The translations under genes and the position numbers were made by a program. Positions 47,132 to 54,768 of a stretch of DNA of 64,000 nucleotides are shown piece after piece (position 1 is the first letter of the stretch; each line of letters opens with the position of its first letter). The notes under the pieces are model-generated. The model worked only from the letters and a program-made list of their open reading frames with translations, was not told where the DNA came from and did not search any database. The stretch comes from Roseiterribacter gracilis (GTDB lineage Bacteria > Pseudomonadota > Alphaproteobacteria > BOG-932 > Roseiterribacteraceae), in assembly GCA_018332375.1 (NCBI GenBank), contig BOPV01000001.1, positions 1,674,001 through 1,738,000 of the forward strand, read 5' to 3'.

Positions 47132-47168
47132 GGCGAAACGTCTCTAACTAAGAAGGGACGGTTTCGCC
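47132..47168 (+). other. Imperfect hairpin after the PCuAC-like gene
   Basis: GGCGAAACGTC (47132-47142) can pair with GACGGTTTCGCC (47157-47168) with one bulged base and a 14-base loop. It is 39 bases after the stop and ahead of the stronger terminator at 47194. It could stabilise the 3' end of the transcript. Confidence 0.4.
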
Positions 47169-47193
47169 CGAGGCTTCGCGATCCATCCCGTTC

Positions 47194-47231
47194 GCCGCCG
47201 CCGCATCTTCCCCTTGCGGCGGCGGCCTTTT
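47194..47231 (+). terminator. Rho-independent terminator of the lptF-rsmA transcript
   Basis: Perfect 12-base arms GCCGCCGCCGCA (47194-47205) and TGCGGCGGCGGC (47215-47226), 9-base loop, then CTTTTG on the plus strand. It closes the lptF-lptG-surA-pdxA-rsmA-PCuAC-like unit. Confidence 0.8.
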
Positions 47232-47247
47232 GCACGGGCGGCCCGCA

Positions 47248-47520
47248 ATGAGCGAAGAGCGCATCGTCGATTTCGAAGCAGCGTTGCGGGCACGACGAAC
47301 GCAACCGCAACCATCGTCACGACCGGTGTGGATCGCAGTCGCGCTGATCGTGCTCAGCCTCGCATCGATCTTGTTTGGGCTCGACGGACGGCTCGTATCG
47401 ACCGTCGCGCGCTTGGTTACGTCGACGCAATGCGCGCTGGAAACACATGCCGACCGGTTCTTCCCGTCACCGAGCGGCCAGCGGCACGTGTTGCCCCGCG
47501 AGCTGGAACCGGTTCGCTAG
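47248..47520 (+). CDS. Small single-pass membrane protein, hypothetical
   Basis: 90 residues: charged N terminus MSEERIVDFEAALRARR, one transmembrane helix (about 26-46, WIAVALIVLSLASILFG) and a C-terminal tail with Arg and Pro. No family recognised. ATG 47248 directly follows the terminator, with only a weak ribosome-binding site. Its stop is adjacent to the stop of the convergent AhpD-like gene. Confidence 0.5.
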   Translation: MSEERIVDFEAALRARRTQPQPSSRPVWIAVALIVLSLASILFGLDGRLVSTVARLVTSTQCALETHADRFFPSPSGQRHVLPRELEPVR

Positions 47521-47991
47521 TCAGCTCGCCTTCTTCATCAACTGCGCCAGGCTCAACCCCATCGGTTCGGCCTGGAAGGCGACGTTGTAGCGGTTGTAGA
47601 TGTTGATGATGCCGATCGCATGCGTCAGCTCGACCTGTTCGCGTTCGCTGAACACGTTCTTGATCTGCGCGTAGGCTTCGTCGATGTCGCGACGATCGAG
47701 ACGGGTCAGCGCTTCGGTCCAGGCCAATGCAGCGCGTTCACGCGCGTCGAAATCCTTGGCCTCGCGCCAGCCTGCAACCAGATTGATCTTGGTCCATTCG
47801 ACGCCAAGATCGACCAGCGTGCGCGCGTGCAGATCGAGGCACAGAGCGCAGCCATTGAGCTGCGACGCGCGCAGATTGATCATCTCCAGCAGCGGTTCGC
47901 CGAGCGTGCTTTTGTGCAACGGCACGGCAGCGCCATAGACGGCGCGCAGCAGGTCGGGAGCGACTTTGTTGTAATCGAGACGGGCAGACAT
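47521..47991 (-). CDS. AhpD-like carboxymuconolactone decarboxylase family protein
   Basis: 156 residues. CMD-family helical protein with the redox motif NGCALCLDLHAR (CxxC and a following His), as in AhpD-like alkylhydroperoxidases. Substrate unknown. Divergent from an ECF41 sigma gene; genes of this family are the standard genomic partners of ECF41 factors, and an ECF41-type promoter faces this gene. Start ATG 47991 follows GGAG (complement of 47998-48001). Confidence 0.88.
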   Translation of the reverse strand: MSARLDYNKVAPDLLRAVYGAAVPLHKSTLGEPLLEMINLRASQLNGCALCLDLHARTLVDLGVEWTKINLVAGWREAKDFDARERAALAWTEALTRLDRRDIDEAYAQIKNVFSEREQVELTHAIGIINIYNRYNVAFQAEPMGLSLAQLMKKAS

Positions 47992-48035
47992 CGTGGGATC
48001 TCCAGGTTTAAGAGGCTCGCGGCCTCTGCCCTGTT

Positions 48036-48062
48036 GACGACCGACCAAGTCCGGGCGTGACA
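48036..48062 (-). promoter_or_regulatory. ECF41-type promoter of the AhpD-like gene
   Basis: On the minus strand TGTCACG (48062-48056), 16 bases, CGTC (48039-48036). The -35 element is one half of the palindrome CGTGACACTTGTCACG (48056-48071) shared with the divergent promoter. The leader to ATG 47991 is about 38 bases. Confidence 0.7.
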
Positions 48063-48064
48063 CT

Positions 48065-48091
48065 TGTCACGAAATCAATTGCTGGCCCGTC
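48065..48091 (+). promoter_or_regulatory. ECF41-type promoter of the sigma gene
   Basis: TGTCACG (48065-48071), 16 bases, CGTC (48088-48091). Element sequence and spacing are identical to the opposite-strand promoter. The predicted start at about 48097-48099 leaves almost no leader before ATG 48100. Confidence 0.7.
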
Positions 48092-48099
48092 ATCTCGTC

Positions 48100-48999
48100 A
48101 TGGACGACTCTGATCCCGCTCGCTTTGAAGAGCTGCGCCCGCGGCTGCAACGCCTGGCCTATCGGCTGCTTGGCTCGGTTGCTGAGGCTGAAGACGTGGT
48201 GCAGGACGCGTTTCTGCGCTGGGCCGCCGCCGACCGCGACCAGATCCAGGTTGATGCGGCCTGGCTCAGCACGGTGACGACACGGCTGGCGCTGGACCGT
48301 CTGCGTTCGGCCAGCGTCGCGCGCACCGACTATGTCGGGCCGTGGCTGCCCGAGCCGATGCTGGAAGCGCCCGACAGCGACGCACCCGACTATGCGATCA
48401 ACCGCGCCGAGGATGTGTCCACCGCATTGCTGCTGGTGTTGGAGCGGCTGGCGCCGACTGAACGCGCCGCTTTCCTGCTGCATGAAAGTTTCGACATGTC
48501 GCACGCCGACATCGCCAACGCGCTGGGGCTGAGCGAAGCCGGGTCGCGCCAGATGGTGCACCGGGCGCGCGAACGCGTGCGCAGCGAGAAACAACGGTTC
48601 GAGGTCGATCCGAAAACCCAGCGAGATCTGGTGGCGCGCTACGCCAAGGCGCTGATCGCGCGCGACACGCTGGGCGTCGCCGCCTTGCTGGCGCCCGACG
48701 TGGTGTTGCTCAATGACGGCGGCGGCCATGCCGGCGCGGCACGTAATCCGATCGAGGGCGCCGCGCATGTCACGCGGCTGTTCGACGGCATCAACCGCAA
48801 GAACAAATCGGTCACGTTCCAGATCATGCAAGTCAACGGCGAGCCGGGCGTGGTGCATTTCATCGGCGAGACCGTTTTCGCCGTCGACACGCTGCGCATC
48901 GAAGACGGGCGCATTGCGGCGGTGTACCGCCAGATGAATCCTTACAAGCTGACGCGCACCGCATCGATGCCGCGCACGCCGGATTCGTCGGCGGCGTAA
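48100..48999 (+). CDS. ECF41-family RNA polymerase sigma factor with SnoaL-like C-terminal domain
   Basis: 299 residues. Sigma2 (about 10-75) and sigma4 (about 115-170) regions, then a SnoaL/NTF2-like domain of about 120 residues that acts as a built-in regulator in this group. Group markers are all visible: WLPEP in the linker (YVGPWLPEP), DGGG followed by NPIEG, and a C-terminal NPYKL in place of the usual NPDKL. No anti-sigma gene is expected or seen. ATG 48100 is chosen because the promoter at 48065-48091 rules out the upstream TTG. The last 58 bases overlap the convergent sialidase-like gene. Confidence 0.92.
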   Translation: MDDSDPARFEELRPRLQRLAYRLLGSVAEAEDVVQDAFLRWAAADRDQIQVDAAWLSTVTTRLALDRLRSASVARTDYVGPWLPEPMLEAPDSDAPDYAINRAEDVSTALLLVLERLAPTERAAFLLHESFDMSHADIANALGLSEAGSRQMVHRARERVRSEKQRFEVDPKTQRDLVARYAKALIARDTLGVAALLAPDVVLLNDGGGHAGAARNPIEGAAHVTRLFDGINRKNKSVTFQIMQVNGEPGVVHFIGETVFAVDTLRIEDGRIAAVYRQMNPYKLTRTASMPRTPDSSAA

Positions 49000-50045
49000 T
49001 AGGCGATCAACGCACCGCCGTCGTCGAGCGGCAGAATCCAGGGATAGCCGCAATCCGGCGACGGCACATCGTCGACCAGCACGATCTCGTCGCCGAAACT
49101 GCCGTCCTGCCAGAAGCGCGCGCGGATTCCGTAAGGCTTGGCGCGATAGCCATAGACGACCAGCACGCGCCCGTCGGCGAGCTGACACAGGTCGCTGGGG
49201 TGGCCGATGAAGTCGTGCACCACGGCGTCATCCCAGCTGCGCCCCTCATCGCGCGACAGCGAGGTGGCGAGACGGCCAGCAGCGTCGCTGGTGCGATGCA
49301 CCGCCAGCAACGCGCCGTCGACAAGCTGCAGCAGCGCGGTTTCGCAGAAGCCGACGTCTTGCGCCGGGTCGTACGCGATCGTCGCGCGCTTGGCGAAGGT
49401 CGCGCCGCGATCGTGCGATTCCCACAGCTCGCTCGAAACCCGCGTTGCATTGATCCGGCCGCCATAGGTCGCCTGCAGGATCGTTCCGTCGGCAAGCTCG
49501 ACCGCACGGCCGCGCACGGGACCACCATGCCACCGCCGTATGTCGGGGATGATGTCGAGATAGAGCGGATCGTGCGGGAAGAATTGATGTGGCGTCCACG
49601 TGACGCCGTCATCGTCGCTGGTGCGCGCATATCCGCCCCAGAAGAAATAGGCGAGATCCGTGTCGTAAAGTTGCGTCGGTCGCGCGCCCTTCTCAACCAG
49701 CGGCCGCGCCTGCGACGCCGGCAGCGGATAGTAGGAAAAGCCGGTCAGCAACAAACGCCCGTCGCGCAGGCGCAGCAGATTTGGATCCTGGTCGCAAACG
49801 CTGATCGCGGGCGGCAATACGCGCGGTGCACCCACCGGCACGCCGCTGTGGTCGAGCGCCTGCAGCGTGATCTGCGAACGTGCATCGAGATGGTCGACCT
49901 GGTGCAGCGCCGTATCGGTCCGCAGCATCCGGTGATCCGGCGCCCGGCGATAGGCAAGCCAGAAGCCGCCGTCGCGCACGCACAGGCTTGGAAAGGACGC
50001 GTATTGCCCGTAGCCGCGCACGAGAGTCGAGCGGGTGAGTTTCAT
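48942..50045 (-). CDS. BNR/Asp-box sialidase-like protein
   Basis: 367 residues of a predicted six-bladed propeller with three Asp boxes: SDDDGVTW, SHDRGATF and SRDEGRSW. No signal peptide, so it is probably cytoplasmic. The Asp-box fold is shared by sialidases and many non-enzymatic proteins; I cannot place the sialidase Arg triad or nucleophile Tyr with confidence, so the activity is open. It overlaps a GNAT gene by 4 bases and the ECF41 sigma gene tail by 58 bases. Confidence 0.8.
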   Translation of the reverse strand: MKLTRSTLVRGYGQYASFPSLCVRDGGFWLAYRRAPDHRMLRTDTALHQVDHLDARSQITLQALDHSGVPVGAPRVLPPAISVCDQDPNLLRLRDGRLLLTGFSYYPLPASQARPLVEKGARPTQLYDTDLAYFFWGGYARTSDDDGVTWTPHQFFPHDPLYLDIIPDIRRWHGGPVRGRAVELADGTILQATYGGRINATRVSSELWESHDRGATFAKRATIAYDPAQDVGFCETALLQLVDGALLAVHRTSDAAGRLATSLSRDEGRSWDDAVVHDFIGHPSDLCQLADGRVLVVYGYRAKPYGIRARFWQDGSFGDEIVLVDDVPSPDCGYPWILPLDDGGALIAYYAADESGVRGIDAVRVSL

Positions 50046-50491
50046 GGGCGCCAACGCAACCAGACCATCTCGTATCCTTGCGTTTCGTGCGGCGCGCGAT
50101 GGGTTTCGACGAAACCGTGCCGCGCATAGAAACGCAGCCCGTCGACGTTCGTTGCCTGCGTGCGCAGCGTAAAGCCGTCCGGATAGCGTTGTTTCGCATC
50201 GCGCAGCAGCGCGCTGCCGACGCCTGCATTCTGCGCGGCCGGTACGACGAAGAGCTGTTCCAGCCGCATCTCGTCTTCGAGCATCGCCGAAAAGCCGACC
50301 AGCGTTTCGTCGAGTCGTGCCACGCGCACGCGCCAGCGACCACGCAGTTCTTCTGTCACGCGCTCGATCAACGGATCGACTGTGTGCCCGTGTGCGAGAT
50401 CGCGGTTGGCGTCGGTCCAGCTTGCGAACCAAATCGCAGCCAGCTCCGCAGCCGCGATCGACGGATTGTAGGCGGCGAGTTCGATCGTCAT
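50042..50491 (-). CDS. GNAT acetyltransferase, paralogue 2
   Basis: 149 residues. GNAT fold with the acetyl-CoA loop in VVPAAQNAGVGSALLRDAKQ and the terminal LRFYARHGFVE. Same length and layout as the gene just upstream (50488-50937), sharing AAELAAIW-type and RVARLD..LVGF segments, which indicates tandem duplication. Overlaps both neighbours by 4 bases. Substrate unknown. Confidence 0.88.
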   Translation of the reverse strand: MTIELAAYNPSIAAAELAAIWFASWTDANRDLAHGHTVDPLIERVTEELRGRWRVRVARLDETLVGFSAMLEDEMRLEQLFVVPAAQNAGVGSALLRDAKQRYPDGFTLRTQATNVDGLRFYARHGFVETHRAPHETQGYEMVWLRWRP

Positions 50492-50937
50492 GCGGGCCAG
50501 CGCAGCAACGCCATCTCGACGCCCATCACCGGATGAGTCTCGCGGCCATATTCGACAAAGCCGTGGCGCGCATAGAGGCGCAGCGCGTCGTGGTTGGTGA
50601 GCTGCACGCGCATCTGCAGACCGTCTGGATGGTTCGCCTGGGCTTCGCGCAGCAGCGCGCTGCCGATGCCGCGCCCTTGCGCTGACGGTAAGATGAACAG
50701 CTGGTCGAGCAGCTTTTCGGCTTTCGCGACGGCGCAGAAACCGACCAGCATCCCGTCAAGCCGCGCAACGCGCACCGTCCACCGACCTTCGGCGAGAAAG
50801 CGCGCTGCACGCTCGGTCATATTGTCGAGCGTGATCTGCGGCGCCAGCGTCGGATTGCGATCGCGCCAGGCCGTATGCCAGATGCGGGCGATCTCGGATG
50901 GTGCGATCGCCGCGTCGTAGTCGGCGAGCTGAAACAT
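50488..50937 (-). CDS. GNAT acetyltransferase, paralogue 1
   Basis: 149 residues, GNAT fold with acetyl-CoA loop ILPSAQGRGIGSALLREAQ and LRLYARHGFVEYG. ATG 50937 (MFQLADYDAAIAPSE) is two bases from the gmk stop, so it is translated with gmk. Paralogue of 50042-50491. Substrate unknown. Confidence 0.88.
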   Translation of the reverse strand: MFQLADYDAAIAPSEIARIWHTAWRDRNPTLAPQITLDNMTERAARFLAEGRWTVRVARLDGMLVGFCAVAKAEKLLDQLFILPSAQGRGIGSALLREAQANHPDGLQMRVQLTNHDALRLYARHGFVEYGRETHPVMGVEMALLRWPA

Positions 50938-50939
50938 GT

Positions 50940-51581
50940 TCAGCCGCCGGATTCGCGTCGCAGGCGGTTCACGAAATCGACCAGGCCGTGCTGGCGGCGA
51001 CGTTTCAAACGTTCGGCGGTCAGAATGGCGCGCACGGCGTAGACGCTTTCGTCCAGCGCGCGATTGACCAGCACATATTGATATTCGCGATAGTGGCTCA
51101 TTTCGTCGGCCGACTTCGCCATGCGGCGGCGGATGACGTCTTCGCTGTCGAGCGCACGACCGCGCAGGCGTTTTTCCAGTTCGTCGGTCGATGGCGGCAA
51201 CACGAAGACGGTCACGATGTCTTCGGTCAGACCTTCGGAGATTTGCTGCGTACCCTGCCAATCGATGTCGAACAGCATGTCGCGACCAGCGGTCAGCGCG
51301 TCTTCGACCGGCGCGCGCGGCGTGCCGTAGTGATTGCCGAACACTTCGGCATGCTCGATCAGCGCGCCGCGTTCGACCAGCGACTGAAACTCGGCCTTGC
51401 CGATGAAATCGTAATCGACGCCGTCGCGTTCGCCTGCCCGCATCGGACGCGTCGTGACCGAGACCGACAGCGACAGGTTGGGGTCGCTGTCGAGCAGCGC
51501 GCGCGCGATCGAGGTCTTGCCGGCCCCGGACGGGGACGACAGAACCAAAAGCAGGCCGCGGCGCGTGATCTCTGGGTCCAT
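50940..51581 (-). CDS. gmk: Guanylate kinase
   Basis: 213 residues. Phosphorylates GMP to GDP. P-loop SSPSGAGKTS, GMP-binding SVTTRPMRAGERDGVDYDF and DIDWQGTQQI are all present. ATG 51581 (MDPEITRRGLLL) fits the family start. It heads a coupled four-gene unit (gmk, two GNATs, sialidase-like) and is divergent from an SDR gene 49 bases away. Confidence 0.96.
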   Translation of the reverse strand: MDPEITRRGLLLVLSSPSGAGKTSIARALLDSDPNLSLSVSVTTRPMRAGERDGVDYDFIGKAEFQSLVERGALIEHAEVFGNHYGTPRAPVEDALTAGRDMLFDIDWQGTQQISEGLTEDIVTVFVLPPSTDELEKRLRGRALDSEDVIRRRMAKSADEMSHYREYQYVLVNRALDESVYAVRAILTAERLKRRRQHGLVDFVNRLRRESGG

Positions 51582-51630
51582 AGTGATCCCGGTCCTACAC
51601 GAGCGCCCCGGAGTCGGCAAAGATCCCACC

Positions 51631-52410
51631 ATGCCCCGCCCTGCCCCGCCTCGTTCGATTCTGATTACTGGCGCCTCCTCGGGCTTGGGCGAAGCGCTGG
51701 CCCGGCACTACGCGGGCCCGGGCATTGCGCTGCACCTGAACGGCCGCGATGCAACCAGGCTGGAAGAGGTCGCCGCGCTCTGCCGTGCCGCCGGTGCGAC
51801 GGTCGCGACGCGCGTGCTCGACGTCACCGAGCGCGAATCGCTGGCGGCGTGGATCGACGCGCGCGACCGCGAAACGCCGCTCGATCTCGTCATCGCCAAT
51901 GCCGGCGTTTCGGCGGGGACCGGACGTTTCGGCGAAAGCGAAGCGCAGGCGCGCCACATCTTTGCGGTCAATGTCGACGGCGTGGTGAACACGGTGCTGC
52001 CCGCCATCGCAGCGATGCGTCCGCGCGGACGCGGACAGATTGCAATCATGGCGTCGCTGGCCGCGTTTCGCGGCTTCCCGGGTGCGCCTGCTTATTGCGG
52101 GTCGAAAGCAGCGGTCCGCGTTTGGGGCGAGTCGCTGCGCGGCGAAGTCGAACGCCACGGCATTTCGGTCAGCGTCATCTGCCCAGGCTATGTGCGCAGT
52201 CGCATGACCGCCGTGAACACATTCCCGATGCCGTTGCTGATGGACGCCGAACGCGCAGCAACGATCATCGCGCGCCGCCTTGCACGCGGCCGCGGCCGGA
52301 TTGCGTTTCCGTGGCCGATCTATTTTGCGGTGTGGCTGATCGCACTGCTGCCGACGTCTTGGACCGACAATCTGCTGGCGAAACTACCGAAGAAAGCAGG
52401 TGCCGAATGA
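51631..52410 (+). CDS. SDR-family oxidoreductase
   Basis: 259 residues. Classical short-chain dehydrogenase: cofactor motif ITGASSGLGEALAR, NAG in VIANAGVS and catalytic YCGSK. The C-terminal stretch PWPIYFAVWLIALLP is hydrophobic and could touch the membrane, as in some SDRs acting on lipids. ATGA overlap with a VOC gene. Substrate unknown. Confidence 0.88.
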   Translation: MPRPAPPRSILITGASSGLGEALARHYAGPGIALHLNGRDATRLEEVAALCRAAGATVATRVLDVTERESLAAWIDARDRETPLDLVIANAGVSAGTGRFGESEAQARHIFAVNVDGVVNTVLPAIAAMRPRGRGQIAIMASLAAFRGFPGAPAYCGSKAAVRVWGESLRGEVERHGISVSVICPGYVRSRMTAVNTFPMPLLMDAERAATIIARRLARGRGRIAFPWPIYFAVWLIALLPTSWTDNLLAKLPKKAGAE

Positions 52411-52772
52411 TCCGCTTCGTGAAATTCGTCAATCTGCCGGTGCGCGACCAACAGCGGGCGCTGGAGTTCTATCGCAACGTGATGGGGTTTTCGGTCGAAA
52501 CCGATGCCGCCTACGGCGACAGTCGCTGGATCGAGATCGGCATTCCGCAATCCGACACGCGTCTTGTCTTCACCAAGCGCGACGACGATACGGTGCCGCA
52601 AGCCCCGACCGTCGTGTTCTTCAGCGACGATGTCCGCGGCGATCATGACCGCCTGGTTGCGCGCGGCGCGACATCGAAGGCACCGCCAACCGAAACCCCA
52701 TGGGAGAAGGGCAAGTCCTATGCGTGGCTGCTCGACAGCGAGAACAACCTGCTGATGCTCAGCGATAGCTGA
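52407..52772 (+). CDS. VOC-superfamily protein (glyoxalase/dioxygenase fold)
   Basis: 121 residues with the paired beta-alpha-beta-beta-beta repeats of the VOC fold: FVNLPVRDQQRALEFYRNVM and the C-terminal LDSENNLLMLSD. Metal ligands of true glyoxalases are not clear. Coupled to the upstream SDR gene by a 4-base overlap. Function not assigned beyond the fold. Confidence 0.82.
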   Translation: MIRFVKFVNLPVRDQQRALEFYRNVMGFSVETDAAYGDSRWIEIGIPQSDTRLVFTKRDDDTVPQAPTVVFFSDDVRGDHDRLVARGATSKAPPTETPWEKGKSYAWLLDSENNLLMLSDS

Positions 52773-52786
52773 CCCGAGAAGGGCGA

Positions 52787-53317
52787 TCAGCCCTTCTTGC
52801 CGCGCTCGATCGCGTCGGTGATCAGCTTGCCGGCCTGGTCGGGTCCGACCCAGTTCACGATCGTCACCCACTTGCCCTTTTCCAGGTCTTTGTAGTGCTG
52901 GAAGAAGTGCGCGATCTGTTCGCGCAGAATGACCGGCAGGTCTTCGTACGTGGCGACGCCGGTATGGAACGGGTGCAGCTTGTCGACCGGCACCGCGATG
53001 ATCTTTTCGTCACCGCCCGCCTCGTCTTCCATCATCAGCGCGCCGATCGGACGGCAGCGCACGACGCAGCCCGGCACCACCGGCACCTGGCTCACCACCA
53101 GCACGTCGATCGGGTCGCCGTCGGCCGACAGCGTGTGCGGCACGAAGCCGTAATTGCCGGGATAGAACATCGCCGTGTGCAGGAAACGGTCGACCGTCAG
53201 CACGCCGGCTTCCTTGTCGAACTCGTACTTCACGGGCGGGCCGCCCTGGCTGATTTCGACCAGGACGTTGATGTCGTGCGGCGGGTTCTGGCCCACCGAA
53301 AGCTTCGAGAGATCCAT
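52787..53317 (-). CDS. ppa: Inorganic pyrophosphatase
   Basis: 176 residues, family I soluble pyrophosphatase. Motifs: [31 protein letters not shown] and DGDPIDVLV with the metal-binding aspartates. Hydrolyses pyrophosphate to drive biosynthesis. ATG 53317 ([18 protein letters not shown]) is the family start. It lies 10 bases after the membrane-protein gene on the same strand. Confidence 0.96.
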   Translation of the reverse strand: MDLSKLSVGQNPPHDINVLVEISQGGPPVKYEFDKEAGVLTVDRFLHTAMFYPGNYGFVPHTLSADGDPIDVLVVSQVPVVPGCVVRCRPIGALMMEDEAGGDEKIIAVPVDKLHPFHTGVATYEDLPVILREQIAHFFQHYKDLEKGKWVTIVNWVGPDQAGKLITDAIERGKKG

Positions 53318-53327
53318 GGGGCGCGTT

Positions 53328-53666
53328 TTACGCCCCGATGCGTCGCTTCCACCAGCGCGCACCGCCGATGGCAGCTAGCGATACGAGGAAGAGCGCGAAG
53401 GTCACCAACATGGCCCGCAACGGCCAGGCCGGCGTTCCGTCCAGCCGTTCGGTCTCGCCGGCGGTGATCCAGGCCGCGGCCCCGGCCGATTCCAGCATCC
53501 ACAACAAGGTGCAGACCCCGACCGCGACGAAGGCGAAGCCGATGGCGCGAAACGCTGCCTGGGCGCGATTTTCGAGCTGCTCGCTGCCGATCCGTTGATG
53601 CGCGATCTCGGTCTCGTGGCCGCCGACCAGCAGCGTGAGTTTGGTGTCTTCGATGTCGCGACGCAT
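53328..53666 (-). CDS. Hypothetical two-helix membrane protein
   Basis: 112 residues with a charged N terminus ([20 protein letters not shown]) and two transmembrane helices (about 42-62 and 83-103) followed by a basic tail WWKRR. No family recognised. ATG 53666. It is probably co-transcribed with ppa, which starts 10 bases after its stop. Confidence 0.6.
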   Translation of the reverse strand: MRRDIEDTKLTLLVGGHETEIAHQRIGSEQLENRAQAAFRAIGFAFVAVGVCTLLWMLESAGAAAWITAGETERLDGTPAWPLRAMLVTFALFLVSLAAIGGARWWKRRIGA

Positions 53667-53790
53667 CGCGCTTCTTCCTTGTTTGGTCCTGAGTCGACGC
53701 AGCCGTTTTAACGCACGCGCGTTACGCGTTCGTTGCGACAATTCGGTGAATGAGAATTGCGTCGAAGGTTTGACGGAAACCGACTGTGAG

Positions 53791-54765
53791 TCAGTTCGGC
53801 TTCTGCTTGGCGCGCCAGATCGCGACATTTTTATTGTGTTCGTCGAGCGTCGTGGCGAACGCATGTCCGCCCGTGCCGTCGGCGACGAAGTACAACCACG
53901 GGCCCGTTTCCGGCTTGGCTGCAGCGGCTAGCGACGCCTTGCCTGGATTGCAGATCGGGCCCGGCGGCAAACCGTCTTTTGCGTAGGTGTTGTACGGCGT
54001 GTCGGAGTCGAGATCGGCGCGCGTCAGGCTGCGCCCCAACTGCTGATGACCCAATGTCAGCCCATAGATCGTCGTCGGGTCCGATTGCAGCCGCATCTTC
54101 TTCGCCAGGCGATTCAGAAACACCGCAGCGACTTTGCCGCGTTCGGATGCAACGCCGGTTTCTTTCTCGATCACCGACGCGAGGATCAGCAACTGTCGTT
54201 TGTCGGTCAGCGCCAAATCGGGCGCGCGGTTGCGCCAGGCTTCGTCGAGCGCCGCATCGGCGGCGCGGCGCATGCGCTGCACCAGATCGGCGCGCACATC
54301 GCCGAGCGAGAAATTGTAGGTCTCGGGCAGCAGCGAACCTTCGGGCGGTGCATCGCCGCCAAGTTCGCCCGACAGCGCCGGCTCGGCCTTCACGAGATCG
54401 AGGATCTGCGTCACCGACAGGCCTTCGGCGATGGTCAGTCTGTGCACGATCGTCTTGCCGTCGCGCAGTTGCTGCACCAGCGACTTCGCGCTGGGATGGG
54501 ATGCCACGAGATACTCGCCCGCTTTCAACGAGCGACGGTCGCCGAAACGCGTCGCCAGCATGAAGGTCCACGGCGCCGGAATCAGATGCGCGTCGTAGAG
54601 CAGCTTGGCGATTTCTTCGGTCGACGAACCTTTGGGAACGACGATGGTCGTGTCCTGCGCCATCTCAGCCGGCGCCGACATTTGCTGATCGACCCACAGC
54701 GCTGCACCGCCCGCGAGCAATGCGAGCGTCAGCAATACACCGAGCAGGCGCACCAGCGCCCGCAC
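53791..54765 (-). CDS. mltG: Endolytic transglycosylase MltG
   Basis: 324 residues. One N-terminal anchor helix (about 4-24), a LysM-like subdomain and a YceG domain with the catalytic Glu in LASVIEKETGVASER. Cuts nascent peptidoglycan glycan strands and ends their growth. GTG 54765 lies 3 bases after the fabF stop, in the gene order fabF-mltG that is common in this class. Confidence 0.94.
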   Translation of the reverse strand: MRALVRLLGVLLTLALLAGGAALWVDQQMSAPAEMAQDTTIVVPKGSSTEEIAKLLYDAHLIPAPWTFMLATRFGDRRSLKAGEYLVASHPSAKSLVQQLRDGKTIVHRLTIAEGLSVTQILDLVKAEPALSGELGGDAPPEGSLLPETYNFSLGDVRADLVQRMRRAADAALDEAWRNRAPDLALTDKRQLLILASVIEKETGVASERGKVAAVFLNRLAKKMRLQSDPTTIYGLTLGHQQLGRSLTRADLDSDTPYNTYAKDGLPPGPICNPGKASLAAAAKPETGPWLYFVADGTGGHAFATTLDEHNKNVAIWRAKQKPN

Positions 54766-54768
54766 CGC

